Source: Benincasa hispida
Taxonomy: Eukaryota; Streptophyta; Magnoliopsida; Cucurbitales; Cucurbitaceae
DNA: 64,000 nt
Direction of reading: 5' to 3'
NCBI RefSeq assembly: GCF_009727055.1
Contig: NC_052355.1
Span: 5,584,183-5,648,182, forward strand
Below are positions 36,087 to 47,877 of the stretch, piece by piece. Each line of letters begins with the position of its first letter. Positions within the stretch are counted from its first letter, which is position 1. The position numbers and the translations under genes were made by a program. The notes beneath the pieces are model-generated. The model was not told where the DNA came from, ran no database searches, and saw only the letters and a list, made by a program, of their open reading frames with translations.

Positions 36087-37331
36087 TGTTGGAGTTGATG
36101 CCCTAAATCTTGTAGGGTCCAGTAGTTTGTAAACACCTATATGAACAAACATTTTTTTTATGTAATAATATGATATATTTTATTCATTACTGTCTTTGAA
36201 ATATGAGATATTTTAGTTGCATTAACCACAAACCAATAAACTAAAATCCCTGGTTATCGTTGTAACTTAAGCATGTATGTGATGACATACAAGTGGATCA
36301 TGCTTTAAGTGATAATCTAAATGGTCTGTAGTATATGGATAAAGAAGGAAAACCTTATCCTGATGATTCTATGAGTGTGGCCCACTTTGTAGATGTTACA
36401 AGTGTTATAAAGTGTTACAAATGGTCTTATCCTGACCATTCATGTATTAGACATACGAGCGGAGATTCTCTTTACAAAAGAGTTTGTATAAGACAGGACC
36501 AAGAGTGTTTAGTCTCGTTATATAACACTGTTCATGACAGAGATTTTGTTTTCACTAGGATGACTATAGGTAACATGACCTTAATCCTAAGTGAGTTGGG
36601 AACTCATGTCTATGAGGGTGGTCCTTTGATTTGTATGGGTGCAACTGGCTAGATCACCAACTCAAACCTACCACTTTGGGGATTCGTCTAATTAGGGCGC
36701 TGGAAACTCATCTACATAAGACAGAATTCACTCCTTCCCCAATTCAGGGGTAAGTAGATAAATTGCTCCCTTAAGGGCTGATTCTGGGACTTGAACAATG
36801 TGGCACCACATCTTCTCTTGGCTCGAGGAGGATTTACTCATAATAGGACTATAATGTATTATTCATTAGAGGAATCAGTGGTACTTAAGGAGTTAGATGT
36901 AATTACAGGGGAAAAATGGTAAATTGATCCAGCTATACTACGAGCAATTTGTGAAGAGTCATCGTACTGTTGACTGGTTATATCCAATGGACACAGAAAT
37001 CTATCTGTAGCACGAAGAGTGTAGTTGTCGGTCATTAATGGAATGGCCGGTAGTTAACGGATGGTGGATATCGTGATTAAAGAGTTTAGTCAATTGTTCA
37101 CGTACCATTGGAGCTTCAAGCTAAAGGTCCATAATGTCCCCATGATAGATCAATGGATTCATGTTGAGAATCAGTTTTTGGGTTAGTTTGAAGTGTTCAA
37201 AATTAATAAGAGGAAATTTGATCATATATGTTGTAATTAAATTGCATCAATTATATCAGATATAATTAACTTAATGTATTAGATATATTAATTGGAGGAA
37301 TTATTATTAAATGCTATATAGAAGGAAAAGT
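36087..37331 (+). repeat. Truncated copia LTR, plus strand
   Basis: Starts TGTTGGAGTTGATGCCCTAA and follows, in reverse, the minus-strand copia LTRs: 'gatcatgctttaagtgataa', 'gtggtacttaaggag', 'ccgttaactaccgg' in complement. It breaks off at 37331 where gypsy LTR sequence begins. A 105-codon open frame at 36335 is a by-product of the LTR. Confidence 0.8.
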
Positions 37332-37377
37332 TGCACGTGGCCATACTAAGTACCATCATATTTTAGGTACTTCTGCT

Positions 37378-37612
37378 CAAATACCTTCTCAAATTTTTCC
37401 TTCAGTATCGAGTTACTATGATACCTTCTCATATGTCCTTCGGTATCAAATTGGCCAGATACCTTCTCAAATGTCCTTCGGTTTTAAATTGGCTAGGTAC
37501 CTTCTCAAATGTCCTTCGGTACCAAATTGGATTTCTGAAGGTTTAATTACTGAATCACTTACCAATGGTATGTCCCTCTATCCCCAAAACCCTTCCTTCG
37601 GTATCAAATGTG
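37378..37612. repeat. Tandem hairpin repeat in gypsy LTR
   Basis: Four or more units of about 38 bases, each with GATACC or GGTACC, then TTCTCAAATGTCCTTC, then the complementary GGTATC or GGTACC. The last unit is displaced by about 60 bases. The array is shared with 44424-44612. Confidence 0.75.
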
Positions 37613-38047
37613 TATTTTGTAACATCAAATTAAGTTCCATTCCCTAGTATTTACACACGAACTCATTCTCTCGTAGCCTTCCCCCTAGGAAGCATATATC
37701 AAAATCAGAAATATAGCTTTTGTAATGGTTACATGACATACCTTGGCCTGTGTTACACACATACAAGCTGGGAAACATGCATTAAGTTATTCTCCAACCA
37801 TTTGTTGCTTGAGGAAGTATAAATTCATCATTAATGTCACTGTGCTTTACTTGATCATATATGCATGAGTATCGAAAACCTTAAGTTTACTTAGTCACTT
37901 ACCGATTGTCAGGCTCTTAATGGTTTATACGCTTCCCTTAGCTCTTCTTGGCCTGAAAAGATATAATTCCCAATTAAACTACTTAGAATTCCTTGTAAAA
38001 TACCTCAAATAATTCATTTATTAAAGGAATTTCCATTAACATAGACA

Positions 38048-38345
38048 GCCTTACTAGCGAGATCCCCATGAGCGAGATCCTCATGGGCGAGATCCTCATG
38101 GGCGAGATCAGCGAGATCCCCTAGAGCGAGATTAGTGAGATCCTCTAGATCGAGATCAGCGAGATCCTCTAGAGCGAGATCAAGCTTTTCCTGTCAAATT
38201 TTCATCTTAGCGATACTCACCTTAACAGTGATACTCAGCCCCATTCTTAGCAAGATTTCCTCCTAGAGCGAGATCCTTCTTACAAAATCAGCGAGATTTC
38301 CTTTATAAGTGAGATCCTCACGCCCACATCTCACTATAATTCTCC
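38048..38345. repeat. GCGAGATC-rich array in gypsy LTR
   Basis: Irregular repeats of gcgagatc with spacers 'cccctaga', 'cctcatgg' and 'a'. The number of units differs from the other LTR (45048-45365). Confidence 0.8.
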
Positions 38346-38942
38346 ACAATGAACTGCTTGCTTGTTCTTCACAAGCAGCTGTTCTCTTATGCTTCAATTC
38401 CCTGTTATAACTTAAAAAATTCATAACTCAAAATCCAGAGCTCTTTTCAAGAAACTTCCTTCTACAAACTTGTTTAGAATTGAGTTAACTTCCTTACCTT
38501 AAAATTTCAGCCTATGATTCTCTATAATTTGGCTTGAAACTTCTAATCTTCACCTCAGCCCTGCTTAAATTCGAGATTCTGCCTTCTCTTTATTTTCTTC
38601 ACTCTTTGTTCTTCTCCCCCTGAAATCTTTCTCCAGCAAGACAATCTCGCAACCTAGATTCTCTTAGTTTTCGAATGGCACCGAATTCACTAAAATTTTT
38701 TATGTCAGCTGCCGTAACCAAGGTTTTGAAGTTCTTCTTCCAAAAACACTTCTCACCGCCTCCCAAGTTCAAGGATTAACTGCCACGTTACCCCCACCTA
38801 ATATGTTTTTCCTTCCCTTCCATCATATTTCCTATAAATAACCATGAATTACTACTTTAATAAAAATAAGAAAGAAAATATATAATATAACATTCCTTTG
38901 GCTAAACATGCTTATCTAGGAACCTAGAGTTCGGGGTTTACA

Positions 38943-38960
38943 TTCATCCCCTCCTCAAAA
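38943..38960 (-). promoter_or_regulatory. Gypsy polypurine tract
   Basis: TTTTGAGGAGGGGATGAA on the minus strand directly before the LTR start TGTAAACC. Confidence 0.75.
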
Positions 38961-38989
38961 GAAATTTCATCCTCGAAATTTACCTGAGA

Positions 38990-39533
38990 TGTCATTTGAA
39001 AAGTTGAGGATATCTCTTCCTCATTTTCTCTTCAGGTTTCCAGGTAGCTTCCTCGATTCCATGATTACGCCATAGCACCTTTACCAAAGGAATCGTCTTA
39101 TTTCTGAGTATCTAGTCTTTCCTGTCCAAGATCTCGATGGCCTCCTCCTCGTAAGATAAATCTTCTTTGAGCTATATCGGTTGTGTTGCTAGTATGTGCA
39201 TGGGATCAGGCACATATTTCCTTAGCATTAACACATGAAATATGTCATGAATATGAGCTAGCTCCACGGCAACTGCAACCTCTAAGCGTTTGGACCAACC
39301 CGTTCCACAATTTCATATGGTCCAATGTAACATGGACTTAACTTCCCTTTTCTCCCAAACCGGAGAATTCCTTTCCATGGGGATAGCCGAAGGAATACTC
39401 GTTCTCCGACTTCAAATTCTAGTTCTCTTCTTCGCTTATCAGCGTAACTCTTCTGTCTATCACGGGTCGCCTTAATATTATCTCTGGTAAGTTTCACATT
39501 CTCTGTTGTTTGTTGAACTAATTCTGGACCCAA
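38990..39533 (-). pseudogene. Gypsy integrase C-terminus and chromodomain-like tail
   Basis: The minus strand encodes KSYADKRRRELEFEVGERVFL, LSPWKGILRFGRKGKLSPCYIG (the GPY/F-type integrase tail), VELAHIHDIFHVLMLRKYVPD, and then a chromodomain-like end with EAIEILDRKD, LRNKTIPLVKVLWRNHGIEE and TWKPEEKMRKRYPQLF. This C-terminal form is typical of Tekay/Del chromoviruses, whose chromodomain is thought to steer insertion to heterochromatin. Two in-frame stops (after TQPI and RKD) and a frameshift near 39280 break it. The pol stop is near 38997. Confidence 0.85.
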
Positions 39534-40310
39534 TAATAGTCGTTCTCTAACTTCATTCCAGCATACTGGGGTCCTGCAAGGTCAGCCGTATAATGCTTTA
39601 TAAGGAGCCATTTCGATACTAGAATGGTAGCTATCGTTGTAGGCAAATTCAATGAACGATAAGTGTGTATCCCAACTTCCTTTAAATTGTAGTACACAAG
39701 CTTTTAACATATCTTCCAGTGTCTGTATAGTTCTTTCCGACTGTCCATCTGTTTGCAGATGAAAAGGCATACTGAAATGCAATTTAGTGCCCATGGCCTT
39801 CTATAAACTAGGCCAAAATTTTGAAGTGAAGCTCGAGTCCCGATCCGACACTATCGACACTAAGGCTCCATATTGATTGATTATCCCATCCATATAAATC
39901 TTAGCTAGATGGTCTAGTGTAAAAGTAACTATTACTGGTATGAACTTGGCTGTCTTAGTTAGTCTATCGACTATTACCCAAATTCCATCAAATCCTGATG
40001 GTGTCTTAGGCAATCCAAATAGAAAGTCCATTGTCACATGCTCCCACTTCCACTCAGGCACTGGATGTGGAATGAGTAATTCTGCTGGTCTTTGTCACTC
40101 ACGTTTTACTTCTTGACAGATTATACATCGATCAACATATTCTGCTATGTCTATCTTCATCTCAGGCCACCAGTAAGATTTCTTCAAAGTTCTATACATC
40201 TTCGTGCTACCTGGATGCATAGCATAAGCGGAACTATGTGCTTCCTTTAGAATGGCTTGTTTAGGCTGTAGCTTGTTAGACACACACATTTTCCCCTCCT
40301 TTTCTAGCAC
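39534..40310 (-). pseudogene. Gypsy integrase core
   Basis: From 40310 down: the HHCC zinc-binding part with His in AHSSAYAMHPG and Cys in DRCIICQ; then a stop; then EHVTMDFLFGLPK with the first catalytic Asp, VSIVSDRDSSFTSKFW with the second, and QTDGQSERTIQTLEDML with the catalytic Glu. The segment FAYNDSYHSSIEMAPYKALYG is the usual core end. Stops near 40090, 39800 and 39580 separate the pieces. All catalytic residues remain, so decay is mostly by nonsense and frameshift. Confidence 0.9.
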
Positions 40311-41100
40311 ATTTTATGCTCCTAGTTGAAAGTGAACCCTGATGCCCTTACTTACATCATCAGCAATCTTCTGAAGATCAAGGTCTTCCAACTGATCCTG
40401 TTTAAGGTTTTCTACTAAGGTAGGCCTTATTTGGAAAGTAGCTATCATTCCTCCTGACGATTCCACTAATAAGGCAGCCCTAGAATTCCTGAACTCCTGC
40501 AACAACATACCTCTTATTGAACCAATAATGGCCTTGGGTCTCAAGGATTTCCTACTTAGTGCATCTGCTACAACATTAGCCTTACCAGGGTGATACTCGA
40601 TGGAACAATCGTAATCTTTAATCAATTCAATCCATCTTCGTTGTCTTAGATTCAACTTTTTTTTATCAAATATATATTTTAAGCTTTTGTGATCTTCTAC
40701 AGTGCTCTCCAAATTGGTAATGTCTCCATAACTTCAAAGTTAAAACAACTGCTGCTAACTCCAGATCATGCGTGGGATAAATGCCCTCATGTTTCTTAAG
40801 TTGACAAGAGGCATTTGCAATCACCTTCCCATCCTGCATCAACACACATCCCAATCCTTGTTGGGATGCGTCGCAATAAATCTCAAATTCCTTACCTGGA
40901 ATAGGCAAGGTAAGCACTAGTGTTGATACTAGTTTTCGTTTCAACTCCTGGAAACTATTTTCACACTCCAACGACCATTCAAACCTCACGCCTTTCTTGG
41001 TCAGGTTCGTCAACGGAAGAGCTATCTTAGAGAAACCCTCCACAAACCTCTGATAATAACCTGCCAACCCTAGGAAACTGCGTATTTCTGAAACGGTCGT
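40311..41100 (-). pseudogene. Gypsy RNase H
   Basis: The minus strand gives the RT-RNase H link [20 protein letters not shown], then [20 protein letters not shown] with the first acidic residue, [17 protein letters not shown] with the second, and after a frameshift at about 40700 [23 protein letters not shown] and VVADALSR with the third. These are RNase HI motifs of gypsy pol in the usual order. The linker to integrase follows. Confidence 0.9.
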
Positions 41101-41842
41101 GGGTCGTTCCCAATTAACTATTGCTTCTGTCTTCTGGGTATCTACACTAATGCCCTCTGTTGAAACAACATGCCCAAGAAATACTACCCGACCTAACTAA
41201 AAATCGCATTTACTGAATTTAGCATACAACTTCCTATCTCGCAATGTCTGCAATACTATCCTCAGGTGGGTAATATGATGCTCCCTACTACCAGAATACA
41301 CCAATATATCATCAATGAATACTATCACGAACTGGTTCAAGTAGGGATGAAATATCCTATTCGTGAGATCCATGAATACCGTAGGGGTATTTTTCAATCC
41401 GAATGGCATTACTAAGAATTCATAATGTTTATATCTTGTACTAAATGCGGTTTTAGGAATATCGGCTTCCCTCACTTTCAGTTGATGATAACCCGATCTC
41501 AGATCTATCTTTGAAAACACCGTGGCTCCTCTTAGCTGATCAAATAAATCATTAATTTGTGGTAACAGATATCTGTTCTTAATCATCAATTTGTGTACCA
41601 TCCTTCTTCCTCACAAACAATACCGAAGCTCCCCAAGGCGATACACTAGGTCGAATGTATCCCTTGTCAATTAACTCTTGTAGCTGAACCTTAAATTCTT
41701 TCAACTCGGCTGGCGCCATTCTATACGATGCCTGTGATATAGGAGTTGTTCCTGGAATTAAGTCAATAGTAAACTCCACCTCTCTGTTGGGTGGTAATCC
41801 TAATAGTTCTTCAGGAAATACATCCCGAAACTCATTTACCAC
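41101..41842 (-). pseudogene. Gypsy reverse transcriptase
   Basis: Two main frames. 41842-41579 has the N-terminal part: [51 protein letters not shown]. 41601-41197 has [28 protein letters not shown] with the first catalytic Asp, [21 protein letters not shown] and [13 protein letters not shown] with the catalytic pair. Family members usually read APATFMDLMNR. A frameshift lies at about 41590 and a stop near 41197. It would copy element RNA into DNA. Confidence 0.92.
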
Positions 41843-42400
41843 TGGGACATCTTATGGGTTCAGCACTTTCCCTTGAGCAACCACTACTTGAGCCAGATAC
41901 GCTTTACATCCCTTGCTCAACTACTTCCGAGCTTTCACTACCGATATCAAATTCCTCGCGACTAATCGTTTGCTTCCTATCAGCATTGCATCCTGGCCAT
42001 TTGATTTTCTGAGCACTACCTCCTTCTTGTAACAGTCTACTGAAGCATGATACTTACTTAGAAAATCCATCCCCACGATAGAATCAAACTTCAACAGTTC
42101 TAAGGGAAGTAAATCAGTATAGAAGTTCTGACCATTAATCAGTACCTCACAATGATTAAAGCATTTATCTACTACTATCACATCCCTCAAAGGGGTAGAG
42201 ATAAATAACTCTTCAGGCATAGTTTCAACCAACCTATCTATACAAGGTGTATACATGCTAGATATAAATGAATGTGTGGCATTAGGATCAAATAAAACAT
42301 AAGCAGACTGCCCATATAACATAACATTACCGGTCACAACATGTAGAGATTCCGCTGCCTCCTGGTGTGTCACAGCATACACTCACCCCTACTGTTGGGG
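41843..42400 (-). pseudogene. Gypsy aspartic protease, catalytic motif lost
   Basis: The frame 42382-41921 gives VVTGNVMLYGQSAYVLFDPNATHSFIS and continues with GMDFLSKYHASVDCYKKEV. The family has VLFDSGATHSFIS, so the Asp remains but Ser-Gly became Pro-Asn. GMDFLSKYHA and the Cys are usual. It would cut Gag-Pol; with DPN it is unlikely to. It is linked to RT by a short broken stretch with a stop near 41920. Confidence 0.88.
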
Positions 42401-43652
42401 TCGTCCTACGACATTCTTCTGCTTGGCACCACTTGACCCTTCGCCCCGATTTCCAACACTCTTTGGTTGGTTAACTATCAGGGAGGTCGGCTGTTATGCT
42501 GTTGGGACGTCCCTATTCATCTGGGGACAGTCCCTCTTGAAATGCCCTATTTGTCCACATTGGAAACATGCACCTCTGCCACTATAGCATGCCCCAAAAT
42601 GCCTCTTGCAACAACTAGGGCACGTCGGTCTCTTGTCTGTGCTGGCTACCGACTCACCAGCTCGGACATCTCTTGGTCGGCTAACTGCACTAGCCGGGGT
42701 CTCTTTTTCCTTTTCTTGATCCCCTGAAGACTGGTTCCTCTGAAATGGCTTCCACTAGTCTGGTTGCAACTGGAGATCAAATCCTCTGTCTCTAGGCCCT
42801 ATTACGGCCTCACTGTCTCTTGGAAAATGCTCATCAATCTACCAAACTCCACTCGACTCGTTGTTGCTGTTTCTACTAACTGGTTAAAATCTAGCCAATT
42901 AGCGGTAGACGTCACCGGAGTTCTGATTTCCTTCCTCAAATCTTGTTCAAATTCCCTGCATCTATCTCTTTACTCAGCAATAATTGGCAAGCATACTGTG
43001 ATAACTCTGTAAAATTTCTACTTATTTCGCCATTGATATCATTCCCTGTGTTAATCTGAGGAACTCATCCCTTTTTGTATCCTGGAACGAAGCTAGGGTA
43101 ATACTTGTCCTCAAAGGCCTTCTTGAAACTCATGCCATAACATCACATCTGTACTGGCTCGTCTGGCGGATATCACTTTCCACCATTTCTTTGCTCTTTT
43201 CTATAGTAGAGAAAGGTGGCTAGCCCTACTTTCCTGTCCTCTGGACAATCATAAACATTGAAACATTTTTCAACTAGACATCCATCCATAACTCAGCTTC
43301 ATCAAGATTCTATTATACCTTCAAAATGTCACAGCCCCTAAGGCTTTAAACCTTTCAATACATAATTTCTTCTCTTGGGTCAACTCGTAAAGAGCCCACA
43401 CTGGCTGCTAACCTTTGCAACTATCCTGTCAAAAACTACATCTTCTAGCTGAGAATCTGCCCTTGCCAGGGGGGTACTAGACACTCCCTCAGACATCATT
43501 TCTTGACCCACTGGATCATTCACCTTCTTTTTACCACCCAGTGGGTTCTCTCCAACCTCCGGGCCCCTATTGGTAGGGTCAGTGTTCCTACCACCTATCT
43601 GCTTACTCGGTCTGCCACGTTGCCTCGGCATTTCACCTAATACAATGTACAC
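42401..43652 (-). pseudogene. Gypsy gag with zinc knuckle
   Basis: The best start is MPRQRGRPSKQ at about 43631; an ATG seven codons upstream is also in frame. The first 84 codons end at a stop. After that, frames change: ELWMDV, KCFNVYDCPEDRKVGLATF and LYYR show the gag core (retrotrans_gag). The zinc knuckle CFQCGQIGHFKRDC lies at about 42535-42580. Stops and frameshifts make it non-functional. Confidence 0.82.
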
Positions 43653-43720
43653 ATGTTAAGGACTCACACTTAAGGACTTAGACTTATGCATGAACTTCCC
43701 ACTCATTCCCAAAACCTTAT

Positions 43721-43732
43721 GCTCTGATACCA
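43721..43732 (-). promoter_or_regulatory. Gypsy primer-binding site for tRNA-iMet
   Basis: TGGTATCAGAGC on the minus strand, complementary to the last 12 bases of mature tRNA-iMet. It is three bases from the LTR end. Confidence 0.88.
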
Positions 43733-44423
43733 ACTTGTCATACCCACTCCCAGATTACCCTTTTATTCTGGAAGAGGATATGATCATGGTAGTTACTAGC
43801 CCTACTGCCAGCACTCACCACCCAAGCCTTCTAATATAAATACCAACCTGTTTGAAACATTAGTAATATACGCAAACAGGAAACCTCCTTTAAGGTTCTA
43901 CAAAGATTCCATAAATACATGCATACAGCCAAGACATTACATTTATAGAAACATATTCACAGGTGGCCCAAACATTCCTACAGAAGCCCTAGTCCCTCTT
44001 AAAACATGTGTACATAAATAGATCATCAACCTAAGTCTTTTAATAAGCTGAGTCTTTCGATGGCAAGTAGCAGCAGGATCAACCTTGAGGAAATTTATTG
44101 CTACCTGAAAAGAGAAAACACATAAATTCTGTGAGCTAAAAGCCCAGTGAGTGACTATAGAATCGTAAAGCAACAAGCATAGCATCACTATAAACATGTA
44201 AATATACCAATGAGTAAACTCAAACAATTGTCTCAAGATGTAGCTTTAAACCATTCTCATACATCATTAAACATTATTATTCCCTAGTTAAGAACGAGCC
44301 TAAACGCTCTAGCTCCCAAATATTTATTACCGGCCAAGAGACCCATACTTTGGTCTCTCATTCATAACTGTCTACATGCACGTGGCCATATTAAGTACCA
44401 TCATATTTTAGGTACTTTTGCTC

Positions 44424-44612
44424 AGATACTTTCTAAAATTTTTCCTTCAGTATCGAGCTACTATGATACCTTCTCATATGTCCTTCGGTATCAAATTGGC
44501 CAGATACCTTCTTAAATGTCCTTCGGTATCAAATTGGCCAGGTACCTTCTCAAATTTCCTTCGGTACCAAATTGGTTGGATACCTTCTCAAACGTCCTTC
44601 GGTATCAAATGT
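44424..44612. repeat. Tandem hairpin repeat in gypsy 5' LTR
   Basis: Four good units: three with GATACC...GGTATC and one with GGTACC...GGTACC around a TTCTCAAATGTCCTTC-like core. Unit length is about 38 bases. Confidence 0.75.
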
Positions 44613-45047
44613 GTATCTTGTAACATCAAATTAAGTTCCATTGCCTAGGATTTATGAACGAACTCATTCTCTCATAGCCTTCCCCCTAGGAAGCATATAT
44701 CAAAATAAAAAACTAGTAATGGTTACACAACATACCTTGGCCTGTGTTACACACATACAAGCCGGGAAACATGCGTTAAGTTATTCTCCAACCATTTTTT
44801 GCTTGAGGAAGTATAAATTCATCCTTAATGTCACTGTGCTTTACTTGATCATATATGCATGAGTATTGGAAACCTTAATTTTACTTAGTCACTCACCATT
44901 CGCTAGGCTCTTAATGGTTTATACGCTTCCCCTAGCTCTTCTTGGCCTGAAAAGATATAATTTCCGATTAAACTACTTAGAATTCCTAGTAAAATACCTC
45001 AAATAATTCATTTATTAAAGGAACTTCCATTAACACAAACAGCCTTA

Positions 45048-45365
45048 CTAGCGAGATCCCCATGAGCGAGATCCTTATGAGTGAGATCCCCCTCATGAGC
45101 GAGATCCTCATAGGCGAGATCAACGAGATCCCCTAGAGCGAGATCAGCAAGATCCCCTAGAGTGAGATCAGCAAGATCCCCTAGAGCGAGATCAGCGAGA
45201 ATCCTAGAGCGAGATCAAGCTTTTCCTGTCAAATTTTCATCTTAGCCATACTCACCTTACCAGCGATACTCAACCCCATTCCTAGTGAGATTTTTCCCTA
45301 GAGCGGGATCCTCCTTACCAAATCAGCAAGATTTCCTTTATAAGCGAGATCCTCACGCCCACATC
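45048..45365. repeat. GCGAGATC-rich array in gypsy 5' LTR
   Basis: More than a dozen gcgagatc-like words separated by 'cccctaga', 'cctcat' or single bases. The spacing is irregular, so it is not a CRISPR array. Confidence 0.8.
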
Positions 45366-45961
45366 TCGCTATAATTCTCCACGATGAACTACTTGCTTTT
45401 TCTTCACAAGCAGTTGTCTGCTTATGCACCAATTCCCTGTTATAACTTCAAAATTTTATAACTCAAAATCCAAAGCTCTTTTCAAGAAACTTCCAAACTT
45501 GTTTAGAATTGAGTTAACTTCCTTACCTTAAAATTTCAGCCCAGAATTCTCTATAGTTTGGCTTGGAACTTCCAATATTCACCTCGGCTGCTTAAATCCG
45601 AGATTCTCCTTTTCTTTACTTTCTTCACTCCTGTTCTTCTCCTCCTGAAATTTTCCTCCCGACAAGACAATCTCGCAACCTAATTCTCTTTGTTTTTTAA
45701 TGGCCCTAAATTCACTAAAATTTTTCATGTCAACTGCCAAAAGCAAGCTTTTGAAGTTCTTCCAAAAACACTTCCCACCGCCTCCCAAGTTCAAGGATTA
45801 ACCGCCTGTTACCCCCACCTAATATGTTTTTCCTTCCCTTCCATCACATTTCCTATAAATAACCATGAATTACTACTTTAATAAAAATAAGAAAGAAATA
45901 TAAAATATAACATTTCTTTGGCAAAACATGCTTATTTAGGAACCTAGATTCGGGTTTTACA

Positions 45962-46686
45962 GTCCTACTATGACTAAATCCTCTCAAGCCATGAGAGGGT
46001 GTGGCCAATATGTTTAAGACCAAGAATCTAACCTTAAGGGAGCAATTTATCTACTTACCCCTACTTCAGGGAAGGAGTGGATTCCGTCTTGCATAGTTGA
46101 GTTCCCAGCTCCCCAATCAGACGAATCCCCAAAATGGTAAGCTTGTTGAGTTGACAATCTGGCCAATCTCGCCCATACAAATCCAAGGACCACCTTCGTA
46201 GGCAGGAGTTTCCAACTCACACATGATTAAGGTCATGTCACCTATGGTCATTTTAGTGAAATGTAAGTCTCAATTATCAATGGAGTTATATAAAGAGATT
46301 AATCATTTCATTGTTCGGTCTTATACAAACTATTTGTATAGGATACCCTCGCTCGCATGTCTCCACATGAATGGTTAGGATCAGACCATTTGTAGCACTT
46401 TACAACACTTGTAATATCTACAAAGCGGGCCATATCCGTAGTGTGAACAGGATAAGGTATCCCTCCTTTATCCATCTACTATAGACCATTTAGGTTATTA
46501 CTTAAGGCATGATCCACTTGTATGTCTCACATACATGCTTAAGTTACATGAAATAACCACGGATCTTAGTTTATTGGATTTGAATAAATGCTTATAAAAT
46601 AACATTTATTTTATTAACAATAATATGTGTACAAAATGTGTACAAACTATGAGACCACCGAGAGAATTAGGACACTAGTCCCAACA
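45962..46686 (-). repeat. copia-3 3' LTR, partial
   Basis: Starts mid-LTR at 'gtcctactatgact' (compare 17100) and ends GACACTAGTCCCAACA. The left 1.2 kb or so is missing at the junction with the gypsy LTR. Confidence 0.85.
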
Positions 46687-46700
46687 ATCTCCCACTTCTC

Positions 46701-47390
46701 CTAATGACTCGAGAGACTAATGTACAATACAAAAAAACAGTTCAATATACAATAAATTAAGGCATACTCTATATCCAGTATCATCTCCCAACTTGCCTTA
46801 GACAAGGAGCCACATGTCTCAAGACCCAAACTCTTCATATGACCGTCGAACATTTTAGCCATGAGAGTCTTTGTAAACAGATCAGCAATGTTGTGCTCTG
46901 ACGTGAACTTTGTGACTATCACATCATCGCAATGCACAATCTCCCTGAAAAAATGATACTTCTGTTCAATATGCTTGCCTCTTCAGTGACTCTGAGGTTC
47001 CTTAGAATTTTCTACAGCCGCACTATTATCACAATAGTGTGTGATCGACAGAGACATATTTGGAACAACTTCCAAATCGGTAAGGAACTTCCTAAGCAGA
47101 ACAACCTCTTTGGCAACTTCACAAGCAGCTACGTATTCGGCTTCCATAGTGGAGTCCGCAATGCATCCCTACTTGATGCTTCGCCGAACTACATCCCCTC
47201 CATTCAGAGTGAACACTGACCCTAATGTCGATTTTCGAGAATCTCTATCAGTCTTAAAGTTAGAGTATGTGTATCCTGTAAGGATCAAATCCTTATCTCC
47301 ATATATGAGCATATAGTCCCTCGTTCTCCGAAGATACTTGAGGATCGTTTTGACCATCGTTCAGTGATCTAATCCTGGATTGGATTGATA
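46701..47390 (-). pseudogene. copia-3 RNase H
   Basis: The minus strand encodes MVKTILKYLRRTRDYMLIYGD, LTGYTYSNFKTDRDSRKSTLGS, then in other frames the STMEAEYVAA segment, and finally DVIVTKFTSEHNIADLFTKTLMAKMF, the C-terminal tail. The first acidic motif reads GYTYSNF where the family has GYTDSDF, so both Asp are lost. A polypurine tract (CAAGTGGGAGAT-like, 46687-46698) and LTR follow. Confidence 0.87.
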
Positions 47391-47874
47391 TCAATTGACA
47401 ATCCCTACCACATAGCAAATGTCAGTTCTAGTACATAACATTGCATACCAGAGGCTACCAACAACCGATGCATAGGGAATCCATCTCATTTCCTCAACCT
47501 CTTGAGGTGTCTTAGGACATTGCTCCTTAGACAAAACAATTCCATTCCTTAAGGATGATAAACCCCTCTTGGAATTCTGCATCGACGACCTGATCAACAT
47601 CTTGTTAATGTATGATGCATGAGATAAGGCCAACCTTTTGTTCTTATGATCCTTAATGATCTGTATTCCTAGAACAAACTGTGCCTCTCCCAAATCATTC
47701 ATTTGGAATTAGGCGGCTAGCCATTTCTTAATGTCAGTTAGAAAACCTACATTATTCCCAATGAGTAGGATATCATCCACATACAGCACTAGGAAAGCTA
47801 CTCAGCTGTGGATGATTTTCTTGTAAACACAAGGCTCATCAACATTCTGATCAAAGCCAAATGATTTGATCACA
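47391..47874 (-). pseudogene. copia-3 reverse transcriptase, C-terminal half
   Basis: The frame 47702-47391 gives NDLGEAQFVLGIQII and WIPYASVVGSLWYAMLCTRTD. Upstream, LVLYVDDILLIGN with both catalytic Asp is at about 47755-47790, then DEPCVYKK- and FGFDQNV-like sequence. The RT ends abruptly at about 47874, where gag sequence of the opposite orientation begins. The N-terminal RT, integrase and protease are absent. Confidence 0.87.
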
Positions 47875-47877
47875 CTG

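Larger units (their letters stand above)
37332..38942 (-). repeat. Gypsy 3' LTR, truncated
   Basis: Matches 44377-45961. It ends GGGGTTTACA on the plus strand (minus: TGTAAACCCC). The segment equal to 43736-44376 is missing. Confidence 0.9.
37332..45961 (-). mobile_element. Tekay/Del-like Ty3/gypsy chromovirus element
   Basis: Order on the minus strand is complete 5' LTR (43736-45961, 2226 bp), tRNA-iMet primer site, gag with zinc knuckle, protease, RT, RNase H, integrase, chromodomain-like tail, polypurine tract and a 3' LTR truncated to 1611 bp (37332-38942). RT before integrase is the gypsy order. There is no target duplication because the 3' LTR has lost 640 bases at the junction with a copia LTR. 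Stops and frameshifts break all domains. Confidence 0.9.
43736..45961 (-). repeat. Gypsy 5' LTR, complete (2226 bp)
   Basis: Plus-strand ends are TGTCATACCCACTCC and GGGTTTTACA. The hairpin array lies at 44424-44612 and the GAGATC array at 45048-45365. A 97-codon open frame at 43943 is a by-product. Confidence 0.9.

Noticed and set aside
36335..36652. 105-codon plus-strand open frame
   Set aside because: It lies in a truncated copia LTR, and the same LTR part elsewhere in the window has stops.
38048..38345. GAGATC array as a CRISPR-like array
   Set aside because: Spacing is irregular, spacers repeat, and it lies in an LTR of a plant retroelement.
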